A stretch of 64,000 nt of DNA from an uncultured Alcaligenaceae bacterium (GCA_937908115.1 CALEQZ010000020.1:124001-188000); one strand, 5' to 3'; shown: positions 41,123 to 48,232, numbered from the stretch's first letter. The notes: generated by a model not told the origin, from the sequence alone. Numbers and translations are program-made.

Positions 41123-41785
41123 ATGCAGACCATCCACGACCGAATCAAGCAGCTGCGGGAAAAGGCGGGCCTATCGATGGAAGGCTTGGGTAAGGCCGTA
41201 GGGGTCGCCTGGCAGACTGTCCAGCAGTGGGAAAACGGGAAGACTGCACCCAAGCGCAAGCGGCTTGAGCTCGTCGCGGCAACCCTTGGGACAACAGTCG
41301 ACTTCTTGCTGACCGGTGGAGCGTCAGCTGGGACTGACGCCCGGGGAATCGACTTGGACGAGGCGCCAGATACCATCAAAGTCCGAAAAGTTTTCTTTCG
41401 GATCAGTGCCGGCATCGCCGGGTTCGCCGTTGAATTCCGGGACAATGGAGAAGGAGCCCCGCTGTACTACCCCAAGTCATGGGCCGAGAAGAACCGGCTC
41501 GACCCTGCGAAGCTGTATGCGGTACGTGTGTCCGGTTGCAGCATGGAGCCTACACTTCAACACGACGATGTCGTGGTGATAGACACTGGCAACGTCCGCA
41601 AAGAGAAGGACGCGATCTGCGCCGTGAACCACGAGGGGGAATTCACGGTGAAACGGTTGAAGTACGAGCATCGGCGCTGGTGGCTGGTCTCAGACAACAG
41701 CGACCAGAAAACCTACCCGCCGAGGGAATGCACTGAGAATACATTTATTATTGGACGCGTTGTCAGACTCGAACGTGACTTCTGA
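41123..41785 (+). CDS. CI repressor, LexA/S24 family
   Basis: This is a 220-residue protein. The N-terminal HTH (residues about 4-50: IKQLREKAGLSMEGLGKAVG) is followed by a peptidase S24 domain. The autocleavage pair is Ser140 in SGCSMEP and Lys177 in TVKRLK, with an Ala96-Gly97 candidate cleavage bond. It should be inactivated by RecA during SOS, so the prophage is probably DNA-damage inducible. I chose ATG 41123 (MQTIHDRIKQLREKAG); no ribosome site precedes it. Confidence 0.93.
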   Translation: MQTIHDRIKQLREKAGLSMEGLGKAVGVAWQTVQQWENGKTAPKRKRLELVAATLGTTVDFLLTGGASAGTDARGIDLDEAPDTIKVRKVFFRISAGIAGFAVEFRDNGEGAPLYYPKSWAEKNRLDPAKLYAVRVSGCSMEPTLQHDDVVVIDTGNVRKEKDAICAVNHEGEFTVKRLKYEHRRWWLVSDNSDQKTYPPRECTENTFIIGRVVRLERDF

Positions 41786-41832
41786 TATATGGTCCTCTCA
41801 GCGAGATCGGTCGCACTTTCTACTGTAACCAA

Positions 41833-42426
41833 ATGAGATTTGTGATCCTGCTTGTGACATTCGCCGCGCTGGTCGGGTGTGCGGTGAAGCAACCACAAAT
41901 GTCTAGGGAGGAGTTCCTACGTCTGACGCAAAGAACCTACGAGGGCAAGACCCCAGAAGATGTCTACTCGGCGGCTGAAAAGTTGTTTCGCCTGGCCGAT
42001 GGGGACGACTTCCGCTTCTTCCACACCGAGGATTCGCTGGTGGCAACGCGCAGCTGGCTGGTGTACATCGTCATAGGTGGCGCCGCTGGCACGGACACCT
42101 GGACAGTCAGAGCACGCCCAGTAGAAGGCGGCACGAAGGTAGCAGTCGCACTTAACACGTCTATGGGAAGCGTCCTGCCAATGCCAACGACCGGAGGCGA
42201 CATGGCGGCTGGATCGCTCCCGGCGATGGCTGGCAATGTAACGGGCTCGGCCATTTACGACATCTTCTGGGCAAGGATGGACTACTTGCTCGGCAAATCG
42301 GATAAGTGGATGACCTGCGAAGAGTCCAATGCCAGGACTCGCGCGGGCATCGTTTGGGGCTCAAACGAGGCGTTGTGCAATAGCTTCAACGTCAAGGACC
42401 AGCCGCCAGACGAGTTGCCGAGCTGA
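41833..42426 (+). CDS. Phage-encoded lipoprotein of unknown function (lysogeny region)
   Basis: This 197-residue protein has a lipobox (FAALVGC, Cys16) and no further membrane segment. Mature sequence includes YEGKTPEDVYSAAEKLFRLA, DSLVATRSWLVYIVIGG and TWTVRARP. It lies 47 bp after cI on the same strand, so it is likely expressed in the lysogen. Lysogen-expressed lipoproteins of other phages often block superinfection or alter the envelope; that role here is inference. Confidence 0.7.
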   Translation: MRFVILLVTFAALVGCAVKQPQMSREEFLRLTQRTYEGKTPEDVYSAAEKLFRLADGDDFRFFHTEDSLVATRSWLVYIVIGGAAGTDTWTVRARPVEGGTKVAVALNTSMGSVLPMPTTGGDMAAGSLPAMAGNVTGSAIYDIFWARMDYLLGKSDKWMTCEESNARTRAGIVWGSNEALCNSFNVKDQPPDELPS

Positions 42427-42447
42427 GCAAGTCCGGGAGCCCAGCCC

Positions 42448-43245
42448 ATGGCCTTGACCCGTTGCCCAGAATGCAAGAAACGCTTAAGCACCCTGGCGTC
42501 GACATGTCCAGGGTGTGGGGCGCCAGTCTCCGCGGCGGGCGCCGAACAATCGCACCGCAGGGCCAGGAATCGAGGGATTCTGCTAGTAGGCATTCTGACC
42601 TTGGTCGGCTACTCCTTCCTCAAGGGAAAGACGCCCGAACCGGCTCCAGCCGAACCAGCAATGAGCTCGCCGAGCGTAGGCGCCGATTTGCCGCCGCCAC
42701 CTTCCCATCTGCCCAAAATACTGGACGGCGCTGTCACCCGGATCGATGCCAAGAACTACCCCAAGACCTACCAGAAGCTGGGCGCCGATGCAGCACAGCG
42801 AGCCAACGAGCTAGCACCGAAAGTGGCCGAGCTGGTCAGCCGAGCTGATCGATGCGTGTCAGTGCAGCTGGTGGAACTCTCGAACAGGGCAACCAAGAGC
42901 CAGCTGCAGTGGTTTGTGGACTGTACCAACGGCACCCGGTACTACGTTACAGAACAGATGGTCAAAGCTGGCACGGTCCCGTCCTCCAATGCCGAGAAGT
43001 TAAAGGCCGCCGATACGTTCGAGAACCATGCCCTATGCGAGGCCATGATTAAGAGTAGTCTGCACTTCCCTTCGTCATACAGCCGCGAGCAAGGCGGGGT
43101 GCAGGCGTCAGTGACACCGACCGGCGAAATCGTCATACGTATCGCCTTCACCGCAAAGAACGGAATCGGCCTGACAGTACCTCAGATCGGAGAGTGCGCT
43201 TTGGCCGACGGCAAGATGCGCCTGGAAGGCATCGGGAATCGCTGA
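42448..43245 (+). CDS. Zinc-ribbon membrane protein with periplasmic domain (lysogeny region)
   Basis: This 265-residue protein starts with a zinc ribbon (CPECKKRLSTLASTCPGCG, residues 6-24). A basic stretch and one transmembrane helix (GILLVGILTLVGYSFL, about 43-58) follow, then a Pro-rich linker and an outer domain with Cys residues (SRADRCVSVQLVELSNRATK, WFVDCTNGTRYYVTEQMVKA). Cytosolic zinc ribbon with periplasmic sensor-like domain is a layout of uncharacterised envelope proteins. It follows the lipoprotein gene by 21 bp. Confidence 0.7.
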   Translation: MALTRCPECKKRLSTLASTCPGCGAPVSAAGAEQSHRRARNRGILLVGILTLVGYSFLKGKTPEPAPAEPAMSSPSVGADLPPPPSHLPKILDGAVTRIDAKNYPKTYQKLGADAAQRANELAPKVAELVSRADRCVSVQLVELSNRATKSQLQWFVDCTNGTRYYVTEQMVKAGTVPSSNAEKLKAADTFENHALCEAMIKSSLHFPSSYSREQGGVQASVTPTGEIVIRIAFTAKNGIGLTVPQIGECALADGKMRLEGIGNR

Positions 43246-43313
43246 TCGACCCACACGAACATACCAAGCTGTTGGATTCCGGGGGACGCAGCAAACCTCA
43301 GAGGAGACCGATC

Positions 43314-43463
43314 ATGATCCGTCTAGCCCTGGCCGCCATCCTGGCCACTGCCCTTGCCTACCCACTCTACGCCAGCGCCCACGGCGGCGGCTGCAGGAAG
43401 GACTCGCCCCCGGGCAAGTGCTGCCATATGGATAAGAAGACGGGGACGGTGCACTGTCATTAG
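43314..43463 (+). CDS. Small exported Cys/His-rich protein (49 aa)
   Basis: This 49-residue protein has a signal peptide (MIRLALAAILATALAYPLYA) and a mature part of about 27 residues dense in Cys, His and Gly (CCHMDKKTGTVHCH). The pattern suggests metal binding or disulfide bonding in the periplasm. GAGGAG 9 nt upstream supports the ATG at 43314. Known family not assigned. Confidence 0.6.
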   Translation: MIRLALAAILATALAYPLYASAHGGGCRKDSPPGKCCHMDKKTGTVHCH

Positions 43464-43495
43464 TTATCGACAGCCGTGCCGCTTGGATAGGCATC

Positions 43496-43687
43496 GTGAC
43501 CTGGCTGCACGAAGGGCACGGCTTGGATGATCGCGCCGATCGCATCGAGAATCGGCTAAGTGAGTTCGAGCGCGAGGTCTATCAGTGCAAGGAACGTCTG
43601 CGAACGATCTCGGCGAACTCGACCTTGATAGGCCTGTGCGCCGTCATCTCGACTGTGGCGCTCTGCAAGCTGGCGTGGTGGCCCTGA
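43496..43687 (+). CDS. Small protein with coiled coil and one transmembrane segment
   Basis: This 63-residue protein has a helical charged part (RADRIENRLSEFEREVYQCK) followed by a hydrophobic C-terminal helix (LIGLCAVISTVALCKLAWW). Start is a GTG at 43496 with weak ribosome site. C-tail-anchored inner-membrane topology is likely. It belongs to the run of envelope-directed genes after cI. Confidence 0.45.
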   Translation: MTWLHEGHGLDDRADRIENRLSEFEREVYQCKERLRTISANSTLIGLCAVISTVALCKLAWWP

Positions 43688-43690
43688 CCC

Positions 43691-43783
43691 ATGCGTCCCT
43701 TCCTGCTCTCCCTCCTGGCCCTGTTGATCCCAGGCGGCTGCAGGATGGATCTGCCTCTGGAGAGTGATGCCAGTTCGGGCTGA
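43691..43783 (+). CDS. Very small putative lipoprotein (30 aa)
   Basis: This short gene begins MRPFLLSLLALLIPGGCRMD, a signal sequence with a lipobox-like LIPGGC, and has only 13 further residues after Cys17. It starts 3 bp after the preceding stop. Small lipoproteins of this kind include colicin-lysis-type and o-spanin-like peptides, but no function is claimed. Confidence 0.4.
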   Translation: MRPFLLSLLALLIPGGCRMDLPLESDASSG

Positions 43784-43815
43784 CCGCCACGGAACCTCAG
43801 AATTTGGACGACAAC

Positions 43816-44613
43816 ATGCTTGATATCGTTACTGCTGTGGGCTTCATCGGGCCGGTTGGTAATGGACGAACCCAGCCCTGCCGGCTGGAATGTGAGCGAG
43901 GCAACGGAGACATCATTGAGGTCGTCGCAAAGTTCTCTGCGAGCACGATGGAGCGCGAAAAAAACTTGCTCATCGAGGCTATCGCCGCAATGCTTGCGGC
44001 CGACCTAGGACTCCCGATCCCAAAGCATTTCGTTGTACGAATCCCCCCCGCGTTTGTTGACATCCTCGGGGCCTGGCCAGAGGTACAGCACAGAATTCGG
44101 TCGAGCTGCCCACTGGCCTACGGTACCGAACATCTGCCTAGCGGCTTTTCCGTATGGGCAAAAGGTCAAACCGTACCTGAAGAGCTATCCGTACAGGCCG
44201 CAGAAATCTTTACGTTTGATGGCATCATTGTTAATAACGATCGTCGGCCTGACTTCCCGAATTGCTTGTTCTCTGGCAGCGCATTGGCCATCATCGATCA
44301 TGAGCTGAGTTTGGCGCCGCACCAATTGCTCGGTTGGCGCGAACCCTGGTCAAATGGTGGGTTCTCGTGGTACGCCTCACCAGACGGCCATATCTTTGCC
44401 AAGCCAAGGCTTGCCCACTGCCCAGACGACCTAGACAGGTTCATCGCCGCCTGGGAAAACCTTGATGCGTCCCGATTTAATGAATACTTTGAAGCAATTC
44501 CGCTAGAATGGCAACAGCCGAATCCCTTTCGAGACAACCTGATCCGGTATCTAATGGATGTCCGGTCTCACATCCGTGATGTGGTTCGAGAATCCCTGGG
44601 GGTACTCCGATGA
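43816..44613 (+). CDS. HipA-like kinase domain protein
   Basis: This is a 265-residue protein. A Lys39 in VVAKFSAS and the HipA-type catalytic region FDGIIVNNDRRPDFPNC (Asp142, Asn149) are followed by AIIDHELSL with Asp161, the equivalent of the metal-binding DFG Asp. It matches the short HipA-like ('HipA_2') kinases rather than full HipA with its N-subdomain. The stop overlaps the start of the DUF3037 gene (ATGA). Sampled GC is about 47%, well below neighbours, indicating separate acquisition. A toxin or defence kinase role is inferred. Confidence 0.75.
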   Translation: MLDIVTAVGFIGPVGNGRTQPCRLECERGNGDIIEVVAKFSASTMEREKNLLIEAIAAMLAADLGLPIPKHFVVRIPPAFVDILGAWPEVQHRIRSSCPLAYGTEHLPSGFSVWAKGQTVPEELSVQAAEIFTFDGIIVNNDRRPDFPNCLFSGSALAIIDHELSLAPHQLLGWREPWSNGGFSWYASPDGHIFAKPRLAHCPDDLDRFIAAWENLDASRFNEYFEAIPLEWQQPNPFRDNLIRYLMDVRSHIRDVVRESLGVLR

Positions 44614-45449
44614 GTCAAATTGTCTATTCGTACGCCCTCTTGCGCTACTACCACGACGTAGTCGCTGGTGAGTTCATCAACATCGGCGTGGCGGTGTTTT
44701 GTCGAGGGGAAGTGTGGTTCAAGGTGCGGCCGAGCCTTGGGAAATTCGGCGATCTGCTTGAGACTGACCTAGCGTCGAATGCACGCTCGCTGCTGAAGTA
44801 CTTGAAAGCGCGTACTGATGAAGTTTCGCTGAATAGCCGGAGCATCGACCCAAAGCTCTATGGGTCATTGAAACAAGCATTGCTCGACGTGATGCCGAGC
44901 GATGACAGCACACTGCAATGGAGCGAACCCAAGGATGGCCTCACGAAAGACATTGAGGCCACACTGGGCCGCCTGTATGCACGGTATTGCGGCAAGTATG
45001 ACCGGAAGATTCCTTCAAAGGGTCGAACCGATGACGAGGTCCTCAAGGATTTCCGCTTGAAGCTAGCTACGAGGAACATGCTGTCGTACTTCAGCGAGAA
45101 ATCTATAGTGAGCGACACGGACGAGGTCAAATTTCCGTTTGCGTGGAAGAACGGCATTTGGCATTGCATTGAAACGATTTCATTAGACCTAGCCAAAGCA
45201 GACTCAGTGCGAGATAAGGCTCACAAGTGTGCTGGAGAGATCGTGGGCATAAGGGATGCAATTGAGCCGTTCGCTGTCTACTACGTGGTCTCGCCTCCAA
45301 AGCGGCCAGGTCTGCAAGACGCTTTTACTAAAGCACTCAAGATTCTGCAGAAGATCCCTCACGAGGCCATTGAGGTGTATGAAGAGGGACGTGAAGGGCC
45401 ACTGCTAGACAAGCTGACGGCCCAGATCGGGCACCACCCCTTGCTTTGA
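44610..45449 (+). CDS. DUF3037 domain protein paired with HipA-like kinase
   Basis: This 279-residue protein opens YSYALLRYYHDVVAGEFINI and GVAVFCRGEVWFKVRPSLGK, the DUF3037 N-terminus, followed by a helical, Lys-rich remainder of unknown fold. The 4-bp overlap with the HipA-like gene implies a fixed ratio of the two products. HipA_2 and DUF3037 genes are often neighbours in bacterial genomes (recalled, not searched). It may be the antidote, substrate or sensor for the kinase. A strong terminator follows 20 bp after the stop. Confidence 0.75.
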   Translation: MSQIVYSYALLRYYHDVVAGEFINIGVAVFCRGEVWFKVRPSLGKFGDLLETDLASNARSLLKYLKARTDEVSLNSRSIDPKLYGSLKQALLDVMPSDDSTLQWSEPKDGLTKDIEATLGRLYARYCGKYDRKIPSKGRTDDEVLKDFRLKLATRNMLSYFSEKSIVSDTDEVKFPFAWKNGIWHCIETISLDLAKADSVRDKAHKCAGEIVGIRDAIEPFAVYYVVSPPKRPGLQDAFTKALKILQKIPHEAIEVYEEGREGPLLDKLTAQIGHHPLL

Positions 45450-45469
45450 AGGATCACTAGCAATTTGCA

Positions 45470-45491
45470 GCCGCCCTCGGGCGGCTTTTTT
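45470..45491 (+). terminator. Intrinsic terminator of the cI-accessory operon
   Basis: The stem GCCGCC/GGCGGC with loop CTCG is followed by six T, 20 bp after the DUF3037 stop. It is the only clear terminator after cI on this strand, supporting one lysogenic transcript from cI to DUF3037. Confidence 0.85.
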
Positions 45492-45560
45492 GTTGCCTGC
45501 ACGCAGCGGGCCCTCGCCAAGCCATAGCCCCAGTTAAGCCCCCGCTAGATCCCCGCCCCT

Positions 45561-45578
45561 CCTAGGGGTTTGCCCTAG
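45561..45578. repeat. 18-bp repeat CCTAGGGGTTTGCCCTAG, copy 1
   Basis: It is identical to 46762-46779. Each copy is itself a dyad (CCTAGGG-N-CCCTAGG-like), and together they bracket the P63C gene and its promoter. Confidence 0.7.
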
Positions 45579-45627
45579 GGGCTCCGGACTACCGGGCAAG
45601 GCTGTTCGATGTCATATCGACGCCAAA

Positions 45628-45659
45628 TTGCAAGCATGGCTTCGAAGTCATGCTTGCAA
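45628..45659. promoter_or_regulatory. 32-bp near-perfect palindrome upstream of P63C gene
   Basis: Arms TTGCAAGCATG and CATGCTTGCAA flank a centre containing the palindrome CTTCGAAG; only one base pair (45639/45648) breaks the symmetry. It ends on a TTGCAA -35-like element (45654-45659) spaced 17 bp from TAGCAT (45677-45682). Confidence 0.65.
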
Positions 45660-45687
45660 GAGGCTGCGCAATTGGTTAGCATGCAAG
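45654..45687 (+). promoter_or_regulatory. Predicted P63C promoter with TAGCATGCAAG operator core
   Basis: -35 TTGCAA (45654-45659), 17-bp spacer, -10 TAGCAT (45677-45682). The 11-mer TAGCATGCAAG at 45677-45687 also occurs in the cI/cro operator (41065-41075) and pL-like operator (46817-46827, reverse). A further TGCTTGCATG overlaps the start codon. Confidence 0.5.
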
Positions 45688-45712
45688 CATCTAACTGCAG
45701 AAAGGTGCTTGC

Positions 45713-46684
45713 ATGGATGCATCAAAGAAGAAAGTGCCTGGTCGCGCACGCGGCGGCATTGCGGTGGCCGCGAAGCTGACTCCTGAGCAAAAAGCTGCCC
45801 GTGCTAGGAAGGCAGCGGCGGCCCGTTGGGGGTACAAGGCTATTCGCCGCGGTAACTTCAAGAAGGATTTTGGTATTGATGTCGACTGTTATGTCATCGA
45901 CGACGCCAACAAGACCGCTGTCATCAGTCAAATCGGGATGGGCGCTGCACTAGGGCTTGCCCCACGTGGAAACGCGCTCCCTCGCTTCATCGGTGGCAAG
46001 GTTATGTCGGGCTACGTTGGCGCGCACATCATCGAAAAAATCCAAAATCCCCTTAAATTTCAATGGGATCCCGGTGGCGCGCACCCCCCCGTCGAAGTCC
46101 ACGGCTATGACGTCACGCTCCTGGTTGACATCTGCAGGGCGATCATTCAAGCGGAGGCAGATGGGAAGCTCCAAAAGCAGCAGGAGCACGTGGCGAAAAG
46201 CGCCCGGATCATCCTTAGCGCCTCAGCGAAGGCTGGGATTAAGAACCTTGTCTACGCCCTTGCTGGCTATGACCAGACAAAAGAAGAGGTCATCGAGGCG
46301 TACAAGATGTACGTTCGGGAGGAGGCGAGAGAATACGAACGAGAGTTCACCCCAGAGCTCTATGAACAGTGGTACAGGCTCTATGGCCTACACAAGCCCG
46401 TTCGAGGCAGGCCGTGGGAGTTCCGATATTTGACGATCGATCACATATATAAGCCGCTAGCTAAGAGCGCTGGGAAGGTCTTCGAATTGGCCAAGCTGAA
46501 CAAGGCCAACCACGGCGAAGCGAACGACAAGATTCACCAATTTCTATCAGAGATCGGCGTCAAGGCTTTACGCACGCAAATCGGCAAAATCACCGGCATT
46601 GCCATCGTGTCCGACACCCGGGAAGAGTACGAGCGCCACATAGCCGAGAAAGTGTTTGGCCAATCATCCCTCAAATTCGACTGA
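45713..46684 (+). CDS. P63C domain phage protein
   Basis: This is a 323-residue protein. A basic Ala-rich N-terminus (LTPEQKAARARKAAAARWGY) is followed by a central domain and a P63C region in the C-terminal half (AGYDQTKEEVIEAYKMYVRE, RYLTIDHIYKPLAKSAGKVF). P63C proteins occur in phages and plasmids; no function is established. AAAGG 8 nt upstream supports the ATG at 45713. It has its own promoter-operator and terminator, forming a self-contained unit between the lysogenic and pL-like operons. Sampled GC is about 50%. Confidence 0.82.
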   Translation: MDASKKKVPGRARGGIAVAAKLTPEQKAARARKAAAARWGYKAIRRGNFKKDFGIDVDCYVIDDANKTAVISQIGMGAALGLAPRGNALPRFIGGKVMSGYVGAHIIEKIQNPLKFQWDPGGAHPPVEVHGYDVTLLVDICRAIIQAEADGKLQKQQEHVAKSARIILSASAKAGIKNLVYALAGYDQTKEEVIEAYKMYVREEAREYEREFTPELYEQWYRLYGLHKPVRGRPWEFRYLTIDHIYKPLAKSAGKVFELAKLNKANHGEANDKIHQFLSEIGVKALRTQIGKITGIAIVSDTREEYERHIAEKVFGQSSLKFD

Positions 46685-46727
46685 TTCGATCCCCCGGCCC
46701 TTCTCCGGATCTCCGTTTACGTCCTGC

Positions 46728-46752
46728 GGCCGCCATGAAGGCGGCCTTTTTT
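46728..46752 (+). terminator. Intrinsic terminator of P63C gene
   Basis: The stem GGCCGCC/GGCGGCC with a 5-nt loop is followed by six T, 44 bp after the stop codon. Confidence 0.85.
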
Positions 46753-46761
46753 CGATCTTCA

Positions 46762-46779
46762 CCTAGGGGTTTGCCCTAG
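46762..46779. repeat. 18-bp repeat CCTAGGGGTTTGCCCTAG, copy 2
   Basis: It is identical to 45561-45578, in the same orientation. It lies between the P63C terminator and the pL-like operator. Confidence 0.7.
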
Positions 46780-46815
46780 TGTGGCCGGATTCCCACACCC
46801 CGCGACACTAGTTTT

Positions 46816-46838
46816 TCTTGCATGCTAGATTTTCTTGT
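46816..46838. promoter_or_regulatory. pL-like operator/promoter for the recombination-integration operon
   Basis: These 23 bp are identical, in reverse orientation, to 41054-41076 at the cro promoter, covering the -35 TTGCAT (46819-46824) and most of the spacer. The -10 would be CAAGAT (46842-46847, 3 of 6). It points towards the plus-strand operon starting at 47199, the lambda pL position. Confidence 0.65.
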
Positions 46839-47198
46839 GGCAAGATTCATTCACCGACGCACGACGCGCCTAGCCCCAAGGGGCAGCGCAGTAGGCGTCA
46901 CCCCCGACAGGGGCGCAGCCGGGAGACCAACCGGCGACATGCGGGCAGCCCAGCCGACGGGCAGATGCAGCACCCGTGCTGCGAAAAATCGCGGGGAGCC
47001 GTGGAGGGACCGACCGGGCAGGCGGACAAGACGGCAGCCAGGGACTCTAGCCAGCCCTGGCAGGAGCCACGAGCCGGGGTTGCCCGGGAACAGCGTGGCG
47101 ATTCATCCGCCAGCCCGTTCATCGAGCGCTGGCTGACGGATGGAATCCATCTGTGATCCCTATAGCGCCCGGCCACCATCACCCAACAGGAGGCCAAC
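46839..47198 (+). other. 360-bp structured leader of the pL-like operon, no gene assigned
   Basis: I see no convincing gene. Hairpins include GCCAGGG/CCCTGGC (47037-47061, 11-nt loop) and CATCCGCCAGCC against GGCTGACGGATG (47104-47142, one mismatch). Arg-rich frames run through it but lack a start downstream of the promoter. It may act in antitermination or translation control. Confidence 0.4.
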
Positions 47199-47411
47199 AT
47201 GGATACCCAATCGCCGAGCCGGAAAATCGTTGCCGGAGACTTCATGAGCTCGATTTGGTCCGAGCCCGAAGGACTATATGCAGGACGCCGCGAAGACGAT
47301 CGCCGATTCTGGATGGCCTGGCAACATCCGTCGGTAGATCCGTCCATGATCGTCCGAGGCGTCATCAACGACTACGGCGACCTGGTCGAGACCGCTCGGC
47401 AAGCACCTTAG
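47199..47411 (+). CDS. Small phage protein of unknown function (70 aa)
   Basis: This 70-residue acidic protein reads SRKIVAGDFMSSIWSEPEGL, then YAGRREDDRRFWMAWQHPSV. CAGGAGG 6 nt upstream makes the ATG at 47199 clear. First gene of the pL-like operon. Not recognised. Confidence 0.6.
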   Translation: MDTQSPSRKIVAGDFMSSIWSEPEGLYAGRREDDRRFWMAWQHPSVDPSMIVRGVINDYGDLVETARQAP

Positions 47412-47424
47412 ACACCCTCAGTCA

Positions 47425-47553
47425 GCACCCTCAAGCCGACCTACCCCGCGATGGCGGGTTAGCGCCGTCATCTTTCCTTCTCAACCCTTGTTCCAACACG
47501 TGACTCCCTCTGGGCTGCTTCATGCCCACCGGGGTGGGTCGCCTTGAGGGTGC
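47425..47553 (+). repeat. 24-bp inverted repeat with 81-nt loop in an early leader
   Basis: Arms 47425-47448 and 47530-47553 pair over 24 positions with one mismatch and one G-U. The arm begins GCACCCTCAAG and the partner ends CTTGAGGGTGC. The base of the stem lies 22 nt before the ATG at 47576, so it would shape the leader of that gene. Confidence 0.65.
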
Positions 47554-47575
47554 TGCAATCGATTGGAGCCACAAC

Positions 47576-47902
47576 ATGGCCGTCTACACCGATTCCATGC
47601 CCTGGCTTGCGTATCCAGGGCCAGGCGACACAGACCCGCCAGACGTCCCCGAGCCGGAACCGATCTCGGCAGACGACGCAGTCCGCATGACTCTGGATGT
47701 GCTGACCGGACGCCGGAAAGAGGCATTCGGCTACCAGCAGGGTGAACTGGCTGAGTTCCTTTTTGATGACCTGCTGAATCAAGACCTGGCGAACATCTCG
47801 ACCACGATCTTGATCGCTCTGCTAGACCCGGATAGCGAATCGGCGCAGTTCACCCGATCGCTGCTACGGGAAATCTGTAGGCGGAGAGCCAACGATGAGT
47901 AG
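47576..47902 (+). CDS. Phage early protein of unknown function (108 aa)
   Basis: This is a 108-residue acidic protein. A Pro-rich N-terminus (GPGDTDPPDVPEPEP) is followed by a helical domain (SADDAVRMTLDVLTGRRKEA, ISTTILIALLDPDSES). GGAG 7 nt upstream supports the ATG at 47576, which lies just after a large inverted repeat. Not recognised. Confidence 0.58.
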   Translation: MAVYTDSMPWLAYPGPGDTDPPDVPEPEPISADDAVRMTLDVLTGRRKEAFGYQQGELAEFLFDDLLNQDLANISTTILIALLDPDSESAQFTRSLLREICRRRANDE

Positions 47903-47996
47903 CGTCCTCATATTCGCGATCGCCGGCCTGGCAGCTGCCTACCCACTGGCACTGCTAGGCGACTACGTCATGACCCAACTACGGAGCGAGCCATGA
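47895..47996 (+). CDS. Small membrane peptide (33 aa)
   Basis: This short gene encodes MSSVLIFAIAGLAAAYPLAL and 13 more residues, essentially one transmembrane helix. Its ATG lies within the end of the previous gene and its stop overlaps the next start (ATGA). Tight coupling on both sides supports it being real. Function unknown. Confidence 0.5.
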   Translation: MSSVLIFAIAGLAAAYPLALLGDYVMTQLRSEP

Positions 47997-48223
47997 GCCC
48001 GAATTCCCTTCTGATCCTGGTCGTCTGCGTGGCTGCTGCCCTCGGGATCGTCGCCCAGTGGCCTTGGGATCCCCCGCGCAGCCGGGTACTCCGGTTCTTG
48101 CGGGTCCATGCCGAGACGGCCCTGTATGCCCTGATTTTTGTCTTTTCGCTTGCCGTGCTTGGCCCGACGCTGGACAAGGCTGCAGAAGACCGGCATGCAA
48201 TGGTGGCGCAGCTAACCGATTAG
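47993..48223 (+). CDS. Small phage membrane protein, two transmembrane segments
   Basis: This 76-residue protein has hydrophobic helices at about 5-23 (LLILVVCVAAALGIVAQW) and 43-58 (ALYALIFVFSLAVLGPTL). Together with the preceding 33-aa peptide it forms a small membrane pair before the recombination genes. An inner-membrane role, for example host takeover or exclusion, is speculative. Confidence 0.58.
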   Translation: MSPNSLLILVVCVAAALGIVAQWPWDPPRSRVLRFLRVHAETALYALIFVFSLAVLGPTLDKAAEDRHAMVAQLTD

Positions 48224-48232
48224 GACACAACC

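Noticed and set aside
46818..47156. Arg-rich open frames that could encode an N-like antiterminator after the pL-like promoter
   Set aside because: The only starts lie inside the -35/spacer of the promoter, upstream of the expected RNA start; no ribosome site or Met follows in frame at a sensible place, and composition looks like chance in GC-rich DNA.
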